Origin: Acidimicrobiales bacterium
GTDB taxonomy: Bacteria; Actinomycetota; Acidimicrobiia; Acidimicrobiales; RAAP-2
Reading direction: 5' to 3'
Assembly: GCA_025351385.1 (NCBI GenBank)
Contig: JANXWA010000031.1
Coordinates: forward strand, 1 to 64,000
Length of the DNA: 64,000 nt
Shown: positions 54,790 to 64,000 of the stretch, in pieces
Numbering within the stretch: the first letter of the stretch is position 1
How the letters are laid out: each line of letters begins with the position of its first letter
Program-made: the position numbers and the translations under genes
Notes under the pieces: model-generated
What the model was told of the DNA's origin: nothing
Databases searched by the model: none
What the model saw: the letters and a program-made list of their open reading frames with translations, nothing else

Positions 54790-56133
54790 ATGAGCGAGAT
54801 TCTCGATGCCGTCCGCGCCGGCGCCTCGAGCGAGGCGTTGGCCTCGACGCCGATGCCCGAGAGGTCTCGCGCCGTGTTCGTGCGGCGCGACGAGCAGGAG
54901 ATGTTCGCCGGAATGGCGAGCAAGGACAAGGATCCCCGACGCAGCCTCCACGTCGACGAGGTGCCCCTGCCCGAGCTCGCCCCCGACGAGGTCTTCCTCG
55001 CGGTCATGGCCTCGTCGATCAACTTCAATAGCGTCTGGACCAGCATCTTCGAACCCCTCTCGACCTTCGGATTCCTTGACCGGCTCGGCAAGGAGTCGTA
55101 CTGGGGCCGTCGACACGCGCTGGACTATCACGTGATCGGCTCGGATGCGGCCGGGGTCATTATTCGAGCCGGTTCGGCGGTGCGCAACTGGAAGGTCGGC
55201 GACGAGGTGACGGTGCACTGCAACTACGTCGACGACCAGGATCCCAGCGGCCACGATGACTCGATGCTGGCGGGCAACCAACGGATCTGGGGCTTCGAGA
55301 CGAACTTCGGCGGACTGGCCGACATCTGCGTGGTGAAGGCGAACCAGCTGATGCCCAAACCGACGCACCTGACGTGGGAGGAGGCGGCGGTGAACGCCCT
55401 GTGCAACTCCACCGCCTACCGGATGCTGGTGTCGCGCCACGGCGCCCCGGTCACCCAAGGCGACAAGGTCCTCATCTGGGGGGCCTCGGGCGGCATCGGT
55501 TCGTTCGCGGTGCAGCACGTCCTCAACTCCGGTGGCACGCCGATCGGCGTCGTGTCGAGCGAGGACAAGGTCGAGACGCTCTACGAGTTGGGTTGTCAGC
55601 ACGTCATCAACCGCCGGGAGAAGGGCTACCGATTCTGGAGTGACGACCACACCCAGGACGAGAGCGAGTGGCGCCGTCTGGGCAAGGACATCCGCGCTCT
55701 GGTCGGCGACGACCCGGACATCGTCTTCGAGCACCCGGGCCGCGCGACGATGGGCGCCAGTGTCTTCGTTGCCAAGCGCGGCGGCACCATCGTCACCTGC
55801 GCCGCGACGAGCGGCTACATGATCGAGTATGACAACCGCCATCTCTGGATGAAGCTGAAGACCATCAAGGGCTCGCACTTCTCGAACTATCGCGAGGCGT
55901 GGGCGGCGAACCAGACGATCATCGACGCCAAGGTCGTGCCGCCTCTCTCGGCGGTCTTCCCCCTCGTCGACACCGCGGAGGCCGCCTACGAGGTTCACCA
56001 CAATCGCCACGAAGGCAAGATCGCCATCCTCTGTGCTGCGCCGAGCGAAGGCCTGGGCATCACCAACCCCGAGCTGCGCGCCCGGGTCGGTGAGCAGCGC
56101 CTCACCATCTTCCGGCGACACGACAAGGGGTAG
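54790..56133 (+). CDS. ccr: Crotonyl-CoA carboxylase/reductase
   Basis: A 447-residue MDR enzyme converting crotonyl-CoA, CO2 and NADPH to ethylmalonyl-CoA. Diagnostic segments: the SSINFNSVW substrate region, WGFETNFGG (the CO2-pocket Phe-Glu pair), the IWGASGGIGSFAVQ Rossmann loop and KGSHFSNY with the active-site His. ATG 54790 gives the usual N-terminus; an upstream start at 54730 is possible. It is followed 2 nt later by the epimerase, and ethylmalonyl-CoA mutase lies downstream. Confidence 0.95.
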   Translation: MSEILDAVRAGASSEALASTPMPERSRAVFVRRDEQEMFAGMASKDKDPRRSLHVDEVPLPELAPDEVFLAVMASSINFNSVWTSIFEPLSTFGFLDRLGKESYWGRRHALDYHVIGSDAAGVIIRAGSAVRNWKVGDEVTVHCNYVDDQDPSGHDDSMLAGNQRIWGFETNFGGLADICVVKANQLMPKPTHLTWEEAAVNALCNSTAYRMLVSRHGAPVTQGDKVLIWGASGGIGSFAVQHVLNSGGTPIGVVSSEDKVETLYELGCQHVINRREKGYRFWSDDHTQDESEWRRLGKDIRALVGDDPDIVFEHPGRATMGASVFVAKRGGTIVTCAATSGYMIEYDNRHLWMKLKTIKGSHFSNYREAWAANQTIIDAKVVPPLSAVFPLVDTAEAAYEVHHNRHEGKIAILCAAPSEGLGITNPELRARVGEQRLTIFRRHDKG

Positions 56134-56135
56134 TC

Positions 56136-56555
56136 ATGGACTCGCTGCTGACCGAGATCGACCACGTCGCCATTGCGGTGCACGACCTGGAGGCGGCCAT
56201 CTCCTGGTACCGTGACGTCTTTGGCGCCACCGTGGAGCATCGCGAAGTCGTCGAATCCGACGGCGTCGACGAGGCGCTGCTTCGCGTCGCCGACTCCTTC
56301 ATCCAACTGCTCACCCCGACGCGCGACGACTCGCCGGTGGCGAAGTACCTCGAGAGGCGAGGCGAAGGCCTGCACCATGTTGGCTATCGCGTCGCGGACT
56401 GCGCGGTCGCCCTCGATGCGGTGAAGGCCAGTGGAGGACGGGTGATCGACGACGCGCCGCGCCCCGGTTCGCGCGGCACCATCGTGGCCTTCGTCCATCC
56501 GAAGACCTCTTTCGGGACGTTGATCGAGCTCGTGCAGGACCCGCGCGTGGTCTGA
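56136..56555 (+). CDS. Ethylmalonyl-CoA/methylmalonyl-CoA epimerase
   Basis: A 139-residue vicinal-oxygen-chelate protein. Metal ligands sit in IDHVAIAVHDLE (first His), GLHHVGYRV (second His) and TLIELVQ (Glu), the pattern of methylmalonyl-CoA epimerases, which also racemise ethylmalonyl-CoA. It directly follows ccr and precedes an acyl-CoA carboxylase gene, so it may act on both C5 and C4 malonyl-CoA species. Confidence 0.92.
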   Translation: MDSLLTEIDHVAIAVHDLEAAISWYRDVFGATVEHREVVESDGVDEALLRVADSFIQLLTPTRDDSPVAKYLERRGEGLHHVGYRVADCAVALDAVKASGGRVIDDAPRPGSRGTIVAFVHPKTSFGTLIELVQDPRVV

Positions 56556-56699
56556 ATCGAGGTGGCGATCCGGGCACTCGCTCTACCGGCGGGTAACGGT
56601 AGCGACTCCCCGATGATCGTGTGCGCAGTGGCGGACGTCGGAGCAGGCCTCGGACCGGCCGCGCCTACTTGGGTAGCCTTGCTGCTCATGGAGCATTCA

Positions 56700-58240
<1,541 letters not shown>

Positions 58241-58244
<4 letters not shown>

Positions 58245-58429
58245 GCCACGGTCTGGCGCCGCGCCCGACGTTGGCGCCCGACGAGATGGCCGCGCTGGTC
58301 GCGGTGGCCGAGGAGCTCTTGCGCGTCGAGACCGCGGCCGTCGAGGACTCGGTGCCGGCGTGGCGTTTCTCGGGACGATGGTTCAACGCCGGCCCGTACG
58401 CGAACCGCCGCCCGCACCCGCTCAACTAG
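58241..58429 (+). CDS. Acyl-CoA carboxylase epsilon-like subunit
   Basis: A 62-residue protein starting at GTG 58241, which overlaps the stop of pccB as GTGA. A hydrophobic helix (MAALVAVAEELLRVET) followed by WRFSGRWFN resembles the small epsilon subunits that stimulate actinobacterial acyl-CoA carboxylases. Similarity is by pattern and position. Its end overlaps the converging ecm gene by 8 nt. Confidence 0.6.
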
Positions 58430-60389
58430 CGGTCTCGACCATCCCGAGGAGGTCGCCCATGATGGCGGCCATTGAGAAGTCCTTGGGCGTGTAGATCGCG
58501 GCCACGCCCAGCTCCTTCAGCGCCGCGGCGTCCGAGTCGGGCACGATGCCTCCGACGACGACCTTCGCCTCGACGCCGGCCGATCGCAGCCCGTCGATGA
58601 CACGGGGCACGAGCGCGAGGTGTGATCCCGAGAGGATCGAGATTCCTACGACGTCGACGTCCTCGTCGCGCGCGGCGGCGACGATCTCCTCGGGCGTCGT
58701 GCGGATGCCCTGGTAGACGACCTCGAAGCCGGCGTCGCGCGCGGCGACGGCGATCTGCTCGGCACCGTTCGAGTGGCCGTCGAGGCCCGGCTTGGCGACG
58801 AGCAGCCGAGGCGGTGACCCGCGCCGGGCCGCCACGGCCCGGGACCGTTCGACGAGTAAACCGAAGAGCTCGCCGCGGCTCGCCGCACCGGCGCGCACGC
58901 CGGTCGGCGCTCGGTAGACGCCGAAGACCTCGCGCAGGGCCCCGGCCCACTCGCCCGTCGTCCCGCCCGCCTTGGCGAGGGCGATGGTGGGCACCATGAT
59001 GTTGTCGGCGGGATCCGAGCTTCGCGCAACACGGGTGAGCTCCGCGACGGCGGCGCCCACGGCAGAGGCGTCCCGATTGGCCCGCCACGCGACGACGTCG
59101 TTCACGAGTTCGCGCTCGACCAGCGGGTCGACGGTCATGATGGCCTCGATCGTTGAGCCGCTCGTGAGCGGCGACTCGGCGGTCTCGGTGAAGCGATTGA
59201 CGCCGACCACGACCTGCTCGCCGGACTCGATGCGCGCCACGCGCGCTGACTGGCTCGCGACGAGTCGCCCCTTGAGCTCGTCGATGGCCGCGAAGGCTCC
59301 GCCGAGGGCGAGCACGTCGTCGAGCTCCTCCTGGGCGGCGACGGTGAGCTCGCGCACCTTGGCGTCCATCACCCTCGAGCCGGCGAAGACGTCGGGGTAC
59401 TCCAGTAGGTCGCTCTCGTAGGCGAGGACCTGTTGCATCCGGAGGCTCCACTGCTGGTCCGAGGGGCGAGGCAGGCCGAGGGCCTCGTTCCAGGCCGGCA
59501 ACTGGATGGCGCGGGCCCGCGCGTCGGCCGACAGCGTGACGCCGAGCATCTCGAGAACGATTCGCTGGACGTTGTTCTCGGGCTGTTGCTCAGTGAGGCC
59601 GAGCGAGTTCACCTGCACGCCGTAGCGGAAGCGGCGCAGTGACGGGTCCTGGACGTCGTAGCGGGTCCGGCAGATCTCGTCCCACATGGCGGTGAGGGCA
59701 CGCAACTTGGCGATCTCCTCGATGAAGCGCACACCGGCGTTGACGAAGAACGACATTCGGCCCACGACCCGCGGCATCTGGCTCGGGAGGACTTTGCCCG
59801 AGTCGCGCACCGCGTCGAGGACGTCGATCGCGGTCGCCAGCGCGTAGGCGATCTCCTGGACGGGGGTGGCCCCGGCCTCTTGGAGGTGATAGCTGCAGAC
59901 GTTGATGGGATTCCAACGTGCGACGTGGTCGATGCCGTAGGCGATCATGTCGACGATGAGCCGCTTGGATGGCTCGGGGGCGAAGATGTAGGTGCCGCGA
60001 CTGAGGTACTCCTTCACGATGTCGTTCTGCGTCGTGCCGGACAACGTCGCGAGGTCGACGCCCTCTTCGTCGGCGAGGGCCAGATACAGCCCCCAGAGCC
60101 ACGCGGCGGTGGCGTTGATCGTCATCGACGTGTTCATCTCGGCGAGCGGTAGGCCGTCGAGGAGCTGGCGCATGTGGCCGAGGTGCGCCACCGGCACGCC
60201 GACCTTGCCGACCTCGCCGGCGGCCTCGGGGTCGTCGGGGTCGTAGCCGGTCTGGGTGGGCAGGTCGAAGGCGATCGAGAGGCCCGTCTGGCCCTTGGCG
60301 AGGTTCCCCCGGTAGAGCTCGTTGGACTTCACCGCGTTCGAGTGGCCCGAGTAGGTCCGCATCACCCACGGCATTGATCGGTCAGCCAC
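58422..60389 (-). CDS. ecm: Ethylmalonyl-CoA mutase (B12-dependent)
   Basis: A 655-residue adenosylcobalamin mutase in one polypeptide: substrate barrel with [33 protein letters not shown] and [13 protein letters not shown], then a C-terminal B12 domain with [10 protein letters not shown] (cobalamin-binding His), SGSH and VVVGG. The sequence follows ethylmalonyl-CoA mutase more than methylmalonyl-CoA mutase and converts ethylmalonyl-CoA to methylsuccinyl-CoA. GTG 60389 has a GAAGGGG site; the longer open frame is antisense to hbd. It follows hbd by 20 nt, in one operon. Confidence 0.92.
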   Translation of the reverse strand: MADRSMPWVMRTYSGHSNAVKSNELYRGNLAKGQTGLSIAFDLPTQTGYDPDDPEAAGEVGKVGVPVAHLGHMRQLLDGLPLAEMNTSMTINATAAWLWGLYLALADEEGVDLATLSGTTQNDIVKEYLSRGTYIFAPEPSKRLIVDMIAYGIDHVARWNPINVCSYHLQEAGATPVQEIAYALATAIDVLDAVRDSGKVLPSQMPRVVGRMSFFVNAGVRFIEEIAKLRALTAMWDEICRTRYDVQDPSLRRFRYGVQVNSLGLTEQQPENNVQRIVLEMLGVTLSADARARAIQLPAWNEALGLPRPSDQQWSLRMQQVLAYESDLLEYPDVFAGSRVMDAKVRELTVAAQEELDDVLALGGAFAAIDELKGRLVASQSARVARIESGEQVVVGVNRFTETAESPLTSGSTIEAIMTVDPLVERELVNDVVAWRANRDASAVGAAVAELTRVARSSDPADNIMVPTIALAKAGGTTGEWAGALREVFGVYRAPTGVRAGAASRGELFGLLVERSRAVAARRGSPPRLLVAKPGLDGHSNGAEQIAVAARDAGFEVVYQGIRTTPEEIVAAARDEDVDVVGISILSGSHLALVPRVIDGLRSAGVEAKVVVGGIVPDSDAAALKELGVAAIYTPKDFSMAAIMGDLLGMVETAS

Positions 60390-60409
60390 GTGTCCCCTTC
60401 GTCGTCTTC

Positions 60410-61264
60410 CTAACGACGGTAATCGTAGAAGCCGGTGCCGGACTTGCGGCCGAGCCGTCCGGCGCTGACCATGCGGCGCAGCAGCGGGACCGGCGCGAAG
60501 TTGGGATCGGCGAACTCGGCGTAGAGCGCGTCGAGGATCGCGAGCGAGGTGTCGAGGCCGACCAGGTCCAGCAGGGCGAACGGCCCCATCGGGAAGCCGC
60601 AGCCGCCCTTCATCGCGGTGTCGATGTCCTCCTTGGTCGCGACCCCCTGGTCGAGGAGGCGTACGGCGTTGTTGAGGTAGGGGAAGAGCAGAGCGTTCAC
60701 CACGAAGCCGGCCTGGTCCTTCACGTTCACCGGCTCCTTGCCGCAGGCGACCACGAACCGCGTGACGGCCTCCATGGTCTCGTCGCTCGCGCAGAGCGGT
60801 CGAACGACCTCGACGATAGTCATTGCGGGCGCGGGGTTGAAGAAGTGCACCCCGCACACCCGCTCGGGACGGGAGGTCTCCATCGCGAGCTCGATCACCG
60901 AGAGGGTTGACGTGTTGGTCGCAAGGATGGCGCTCGGGTTGATGATGTGGTTGAGCTCGTTGAAGAGGGCCCGCTTCACGTCGAGGTCCTCGACGACGGA
61001 CTCGATGACCAGGTCGCAGTCCGCGAGGTCGGTCAGCCTGGTCGTCGCCGAGACCCGGGACCGCAGGGAGTCGGCGTCGACCTGGCTGCGTTTGCCCTTG
61101 TCGACCTGCTTGGCCAACGACTTCTCGAGGGCCGCCAGCATCGCCTCGGCCGTCGCCTGTGAGCGGCTGCGCACGATGACCATCGCGCCGGCGCCGGCCA
61201 CGACCTCGGCGATGCCGCTGCCCATGATGCCCGAGCCGAGTACGCCGACTTTCTGGAAGGTCAT
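60410..61264 (-). CDS. hbd: 3-hydroxybutyryl-CoA dehydrogenase
   Basis: A 284-residue NAD(P)-dependent dehydrogenase: GSGIMGSGIAEVVA Rossmann loop, catalytic His in VHFFNPAPAM and the C-terminal FPMGPFALLDLVGLD segment. It interconverts acetoacetyl-CoA and 3-hydroxybutyryl-CoA. It sits in one operon with ecm. Together with the thiolase and ccr in this window it supplies the ethylmalonyl-CoA route; a crotonase is not seen here. Confidence 0.94.
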   Translation of the reverse strand: MTFQKVGVLGSGIMGSGIAEVVAGAGAMVIVRSRSQATAEAMLAALEKSLAKQVDKGKRSQVDADSLRSRVSATTRLTDLADCDLVIESVVEDLDVKRALFNELNHIINPSAILATNTSTLSVIELAMETSRPERVCGVHFFNPAPAMTIVEVVRPLCASDETMEAVTRFVVACGKEPVNVKDQAGFVVNALLFPYLNNAVRLLDQGVATKEDIDTAMKGGCGFPMGPFALLDLVGLDTSLAILDALYAEFADPNFAPVPLLRRMVSAGRLGRKSGTGFYDYRR

Positions 61265-61315
61265 GGTGAGACATTACTTGGCGGTAAACCTGGGCCCGGA
61301 TGCGATACTCGTTCG

Positions 61316-61939
61316 ATGAGCTCCACGACCGTCGCGGTGGGATCGCTCGAGGGACTCCGGTCGGTCCTGTCGGACGGCTCGCTGCTTCGACTCGACGCCG
61401 GGGCCGACGTGGTCGTGGTCCCGACGGCGGCAGCCTTCGTCGGAATCGCCGAGGCGGCGTGGGCCGTGGCCGAGGTCTGCGAGCCCTTCGACCTGCGAGT
61501 CGAGGCGCTGATGGTCGCTGATCGGACGTCCGCCGGCGAGCCGTACTTCGTCGAGCGACTGGGTGCGGCCGACCTCGTCGTTCTCTGCGACGGCTCGCCC
61601 CTGCACGCGCGAGCGGTATGGCGGGCCACTCCGGTGGGCGAGGGGATCAATCGGGCGAGCAGACTGCTCGCGGTTGGGTCGGTGGCATCGGTGCTCGGAG
61701 CGGTCATGATCGACCCGCGCGGTGGGGCGCCGACCACCGGCCTCGGCTATCGCGACGGCATCGTCTTTGCGGCGCCGGCCAGCGACGAACAGGTCCTGCG
61801 GACGAGGACGTTGATGCCGGCAGAACTGGCGCTTGTGGTGCTCGGACCCCAGGGAGTGGTCCTCAACGACGGCGCGGCGTGGCGGGTAGTGGTCGACGAC
61901 GTGGTCGTGACGCGGGGTCACGACCACGCGGTGCTCTAG
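61316..61939 (+). CDS. Peptidase S51-like protein (cyanophycinase-related)
   Basis: A 207-residue protein with the class-I-glutamine-amidotransferase-like fold of S51 peptidases. The usual nucleophile elbow (AGSSAGA) reads VGSVASV here, so the expected Ser position is uncertain and activity may be lost. The rest aligns loosely with bacterial cyanophycinase-like proteins. ATG 61316. Its end shares CTAG with the converging cyclophilin gene. Confidence 0.6.
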   Translation: MSSTTVAVGSLEGLRSVLSDGSLLRLDAGADVVVVPTAAAFVGIAEAAWAVAEVCEPFDLRVEALMVADRTSAGEPYFVERLGAADLVVLCDGSPLHARAVWRATPVGEGINRASRLLAVGSVASVLGAVMIDPRGGAPTTGLGYRDGIVFAAPASDEQVLRTRTLMPAELALVVLGPQGVVLNDGAAWRVVVDDVVVTRGHDHAVL

Positions 61940-62487
61940 ACCTCGAGGATGGTGACCGACTCGATGACGACCCGTTCGCGGGGCTTGCCCGAGGGTGAGC
62001 CGGTCTCGTTGATCGTCGCCACGACGTCGAGGCCCTTGACAACCTTGCCAAAGAGCGCGTAGAGCGGCGGCAGGCGCATCCCGTCAGGGCCCGAGATCAC
62101 GAAGAACTGCGAGCCATTGGTGTTCGGCCCAGCTTTGGCCATTGCGAGCGAGCCCAGCTCGTAGCGGCCCGGCTTGGGCAGCTCGTCGTCGAATCGGTAG
62201 CCCGGGCCGCCCGAACCGCTGCCCGTGGGGTCCCCTCCCTGCAGGACGAAGCCCGGGATGACGCGGTGGAAGGCGACGCCGTCGTAGTAGTGCCACCGCG
62301 CGAGGAACACGAAGCTGTTGACGGTGACCGGGGCACAGAGGGGGTCGAGGACAATCTCCAGGGTCCCCTTGGAGGTCACCATCGTGGCGGTGTACACCTT
62401 GGCCGGGTCGATGATCGTGGGCGGCGGCCCACTGAACTTCTGACGTCGCTCGCTCGAACCGTCGGGATTGGGAATCTGATCAGTCAT
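61936..62487 (-). CDS. Cytoplasmic peptidyl-prolyl cis-trans isomerase (cyclophilin)
   Basis: A 183-residue cyclophilin: FHRVIPGFVLQGGDP with the catalytic Arg, GSLAMAKAGPNTNGSQFFV and the C-terminal LFGKVVKGLDVV. It assists protein folding in the cytoplasm, and no signal or membrane segment is present. It follows a membrane-anchored paralogue by 6 nt, in one operon. Confidence 0.93.
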   Translation of the reverse strand: MTDQIPNPDGSSERRQKFSGPPPTIIDPAKVYTATMVTSKGTLEIVLDPLCAPVTVNSFVFLARWHYYDGVAFHRVIPGFVLQGGDPTGSGSGGPGYRFDDELPKPGRYELGSLAMAKAGPNTNGSQFFVISGPDGMRLPPLYALFGKVVKGLDVVATINETGSPSGKPRERVVIESVTILEV

Positions 62488-62493
62488 GGCTTC

Positions 62494-63351
62494 CTAGGAG
62501 TTGGTGATGGTGACGCTCAGCATGCGCTGGGTCACGATGGGTGGGACACCGTTGGAGCTCTGGGCGCTGTTACCGTCGCTGTTGATGATATTCACCACGC
62601 TCTGGCCGCTGACGACATGACCGAAGAGCGAGTAGGAGGCCGGTAGGGCCTCGTACGCGATTCCAGTCACGATGAAGAACTGGCTGCCGCCGGTGTGCGG
62701 TCGGCCATTGTTCGCCATCGCCACCGAGTAGAGCGGGTAGGTGGGCGCGCCCACCGCGGGCAGCTCATCGGGGATCGTGTAGCCGGGGCCGCCGGCGCCG
62801 ATACCAGTCGGGTCGCCACCCTGGACGACGCCACCGGGGATGACGCGGTGGAAGATCACGCAGTCGTAGAACTTCTGTTCGGCGAGGAACACGAAGTTGT
62901 TGACCGTGACCGGCGCTGCCTGCGGTTCGAGCTTGACGACGAAGTCACCGGCCGTCGTGTGGAAGTGGGCGTAGTAGGCCTTCGACTTGTCGATCGTCAT
63001 CGGAGGGGCCGTCTTCCACGTGAGCGTGTTCGCTCGTGCCGACGTCGTCGCGGGGCATCCCGCGGCGACCGCGAGGGCGTCGGCCTTGCCTTGGGCCTTC
63101 TTCGCCACCGCGGGTGCGATGGTTGTGGTGGTCGACGTCGAGGTTGTCGAGCTCGTCGAGCTGATCGTGGTGGTCGTGGTGGGCGTGGTGGTGGTGGAGA
63201 AGAGGAGCGCCCCGGTGCCCAGCACGAGGATCCCGACAATGGCGACGATGACCAGCCGGCGGGTGTTCTGGCGGCGCTTCGCCGCCCTTTGCATCTGTTC
63301 CAACTTCTCGCGGCGGGCCGCCTTCTGACGTTCACGTTTGCTTGTAGCCAT
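62494..63351 (-). CDS. Membrane-anchored peptidyl-prolyl isomerase (cyclophilin)
   Basis: A 285-residue protein: a basic N-terminus (1-30), one membrane helix (31-52), a Thr/Ser-rich linker, a short spacer with a Cys and a cyclophilin domain (about 125-283) with [15 protein letters not shown] and GGSQFFIV. It is anchored facing the outside and should help fold exported proteins. The linker is typical of actinobacterial cell-envelope proteins. Confidence 0.92.
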   Translation of the reverse strand: MATSKRERQKAARREKLEQMQRAAKRRQNTRRLVIVAIVGILVLGTGALLFSTTTTPTTTTTISSTSSTTSTSTTTTIAPAVAKKAQGKADALAVAAGCPATTSARANTLTWKTAPPMTIDKSKAYYAHFHTTAGDFVVKLEPQAAPVTVNNFVFLAEQKFYDCVIFHRVIPGGVVQGGDPTGIGAGGPGYTIPDELPAVGAPTYPLYSVAMANNGRPHTGGSQFFIVTGIAYEALPASYSLFGHVVSGQSVVNIINSDGNSAQSSNGVPPIVTQRMLSVTITNS

Positions 63352-63411
63352 TGGAGAGACATTAGTTGGCTCCCAGAAGGCCCCGGTTTGCCTCCACTAA
63401 CCTTGGTCGTC

Positions 63412-64000
63412 ATGGCATTGATCGTTCAGAAGTTTGGTGGGACGTCAGTGGGCGATGCCGAACGCATTCGCGCCGTCGCCGAGCACGTGGCCCGGACTCG
63501 GGCGGCCGGCGACGACGTCGTCGTCGTCGTGTCGGCGATGGGAAAGTTCACCGACGACCTGCTCCGCCTGGCCGATGACGTCTCGCCGACTCGACCGCCC
63601 CGCGAGCTCGACATGCTGTTGACCGCCGGGGAGCGCATCTCTATGGCGTTGGTGAGCATGGCGCTGGGTGCGTGCGGCGTGGAGTCGGCCTCCTTCACCG
63701 GAAGTCAGGCCGGGATCATCACCAACACCGAGCACACACGGGCCAAGATCCTCGAGATGCGACCTGATCGGATCCGCGAGGCCCTCGCCGCCGGCCTCGT
63801 GCCGGTGGTCGCCGGCTTCCAAGGAGTCTCGACGGAGCGCGACATCACCACGCTCGGTCGTGGCGGGACCGACGTCACGGCCGTCGCCCTCGCGGCGGCG
63901 CTGAAGGCGGACGTGTGCGAGATCTACACTGACGTGACGGGCGTGTTCTCAGCCGACCCGCGCGTGGTGACCAAAGCCCGTCGTCTGGCGAAGGTCTCGT
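63412..64000 (+). CDS. lysC: Aspartate kinase (partial, runs off the window)
   Basis: The first 196 codons are in the window. Hallmarks: KFGGTSVG near the start, [27 protein letters not shown], the FQG segment, [15 protein letters not shown] and the beginning of the conserved [14 protein letters not shown] region. It phosphorylates aspartate at the head of Lys/Met/Thr synthesis. The ACT regulatory domains lie beyond the right edge. ATG 63412. Confidence 0.95.
   Translation, partial: MALIVQKFGGTSVGDAERIRAVAEHVARTRAAGDDVVVVVSAMGKFTDDLLRLADDVSPTRPPRELDMLLTAGERISMALVSMALGACGVESASFTGSQAGIITNTEHTRAKILEMRPDRIREALAAGLVPVVAGFQGVSTERDITTLGRGGTDVTAVALAAALKADVCEIYTDVTGVFSADPRVVTKARRLAKVS

Noticed and set aside
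54517-56121. Long minus-strand open frame opposite ccr
   Set aside because: It mirrors the ccr gene in a high-GC antisense frame; only the last 66 codons (54316-54516) look like a protein.
60390-61274. N-terminal extension of the ethylmalonyl-CoA mutase frame up to 61274
   Set aside because: The extra 295 codons are antisense/overlap shadow of the hbd gene with low-complexity Arg/Gly composition; family homology starts at the GTG at 60389 with its own ribosome site.

Overview
The window is a 64 kb stretch of high-GC chromosomal DNA. It almost certainly comes from an actinobacterium, and I lean towards the Acidimicrobiia. Supporting this are a MarP-type acid-resistance protease, an F420-type luciferase-like oxidoreductase, a DUF2510 membrane protein, an acyl-CoA carboxylase epsilon-like subunit, crotonyl-CoA carboxylase/reductase with ethylmalonyl-CoA mutase, an SRP RNA gene directly before dnaX, many GTG starts and pervasive 1-13 nt gene overlaps. 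The class-level placement is inference. No phage, plasmid or CRISPR locus was seen.

Layout. 1-5795: a tightly coupled catabolic operon (end of an upstream gene, RbsA/MglA-type ABC ATPase, LeuC-like hydratase, zinc alcohol dehydrogenase, isocitrate-lyase-family lyase, LeuD-like subunit) converging on an HMG-CoA-lyase-family gene. About 0.93 kb without a gene follows. 7637-9703: a secreted Ig-like protein with a His-rich tail and an isochorismatase-like protein whose catalytic Cys is replaced by Gly. 9861-14801: a nitronate-monooxygenase-like enzyme, a C-N hydrolase, dihydropyrimidinase and an F420/LLM oxidoreductase, probably cyclic-ureide or pyrimidine catabolism. 14921-25463: a PEBP protein, UDP-sulfoquinovose synthase, small membrane proteins, a DUF3445 protein, a secreted HNH-like protein, acyl-CoA and aldehyde dehydrogenases, a lipoprotein and MarP. 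25460-27541: GabT-like aminotransferase, tRNA-Ser(CGA), TadA. 27704-33102: a probable organophosphonate locus (PhnX-like hydrolase, ABC importer, PhnZ-like HD oxygenase). 33169-39223: a P1B-5 metal ATPase with a hemerythrin domain, a Gmad2 protein, a phosphotransferase, and a PAS-HisKA-REC-REC protein lacking an ATPase domain. 39369-42012: tRNA-Ser(GGA), SRP RNA, dnaX, recR. 42009-45517: UppP, SixA-like phosphatase, an SDR/DUF2867 protein.

Two near-identical 163 bp elements with terminal inverted repeats (MITE-like) sit at 43485 and 45516, both in CTAG stop-codon sites. 45677-61264 carries acetyl-CoA thiolase, a NarL-type two-component pair, a redox module (membrane polyferredoxin plus a ferredoxin/GltD-like/flavodoxin fusion) with a nearby Rrf2-SRPBCC fusion regulator, and ethylmalonyl-CoA/propionyl-CoA genes (ccr, epimerase, pccB, epsilon-like, ecm, hbd). 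61316-64000: an S51-like protein, two tandem cyclophilins and the start of aspartate kinase.

The most unusual items are the redox fusion module and its regulator, the MITE pair together with the shared CTAG stops of convergent genes, the phosphonate locus with a 21 bp perfect hairpin over a permease start, and the hydratase/lyase operon at the left edge.
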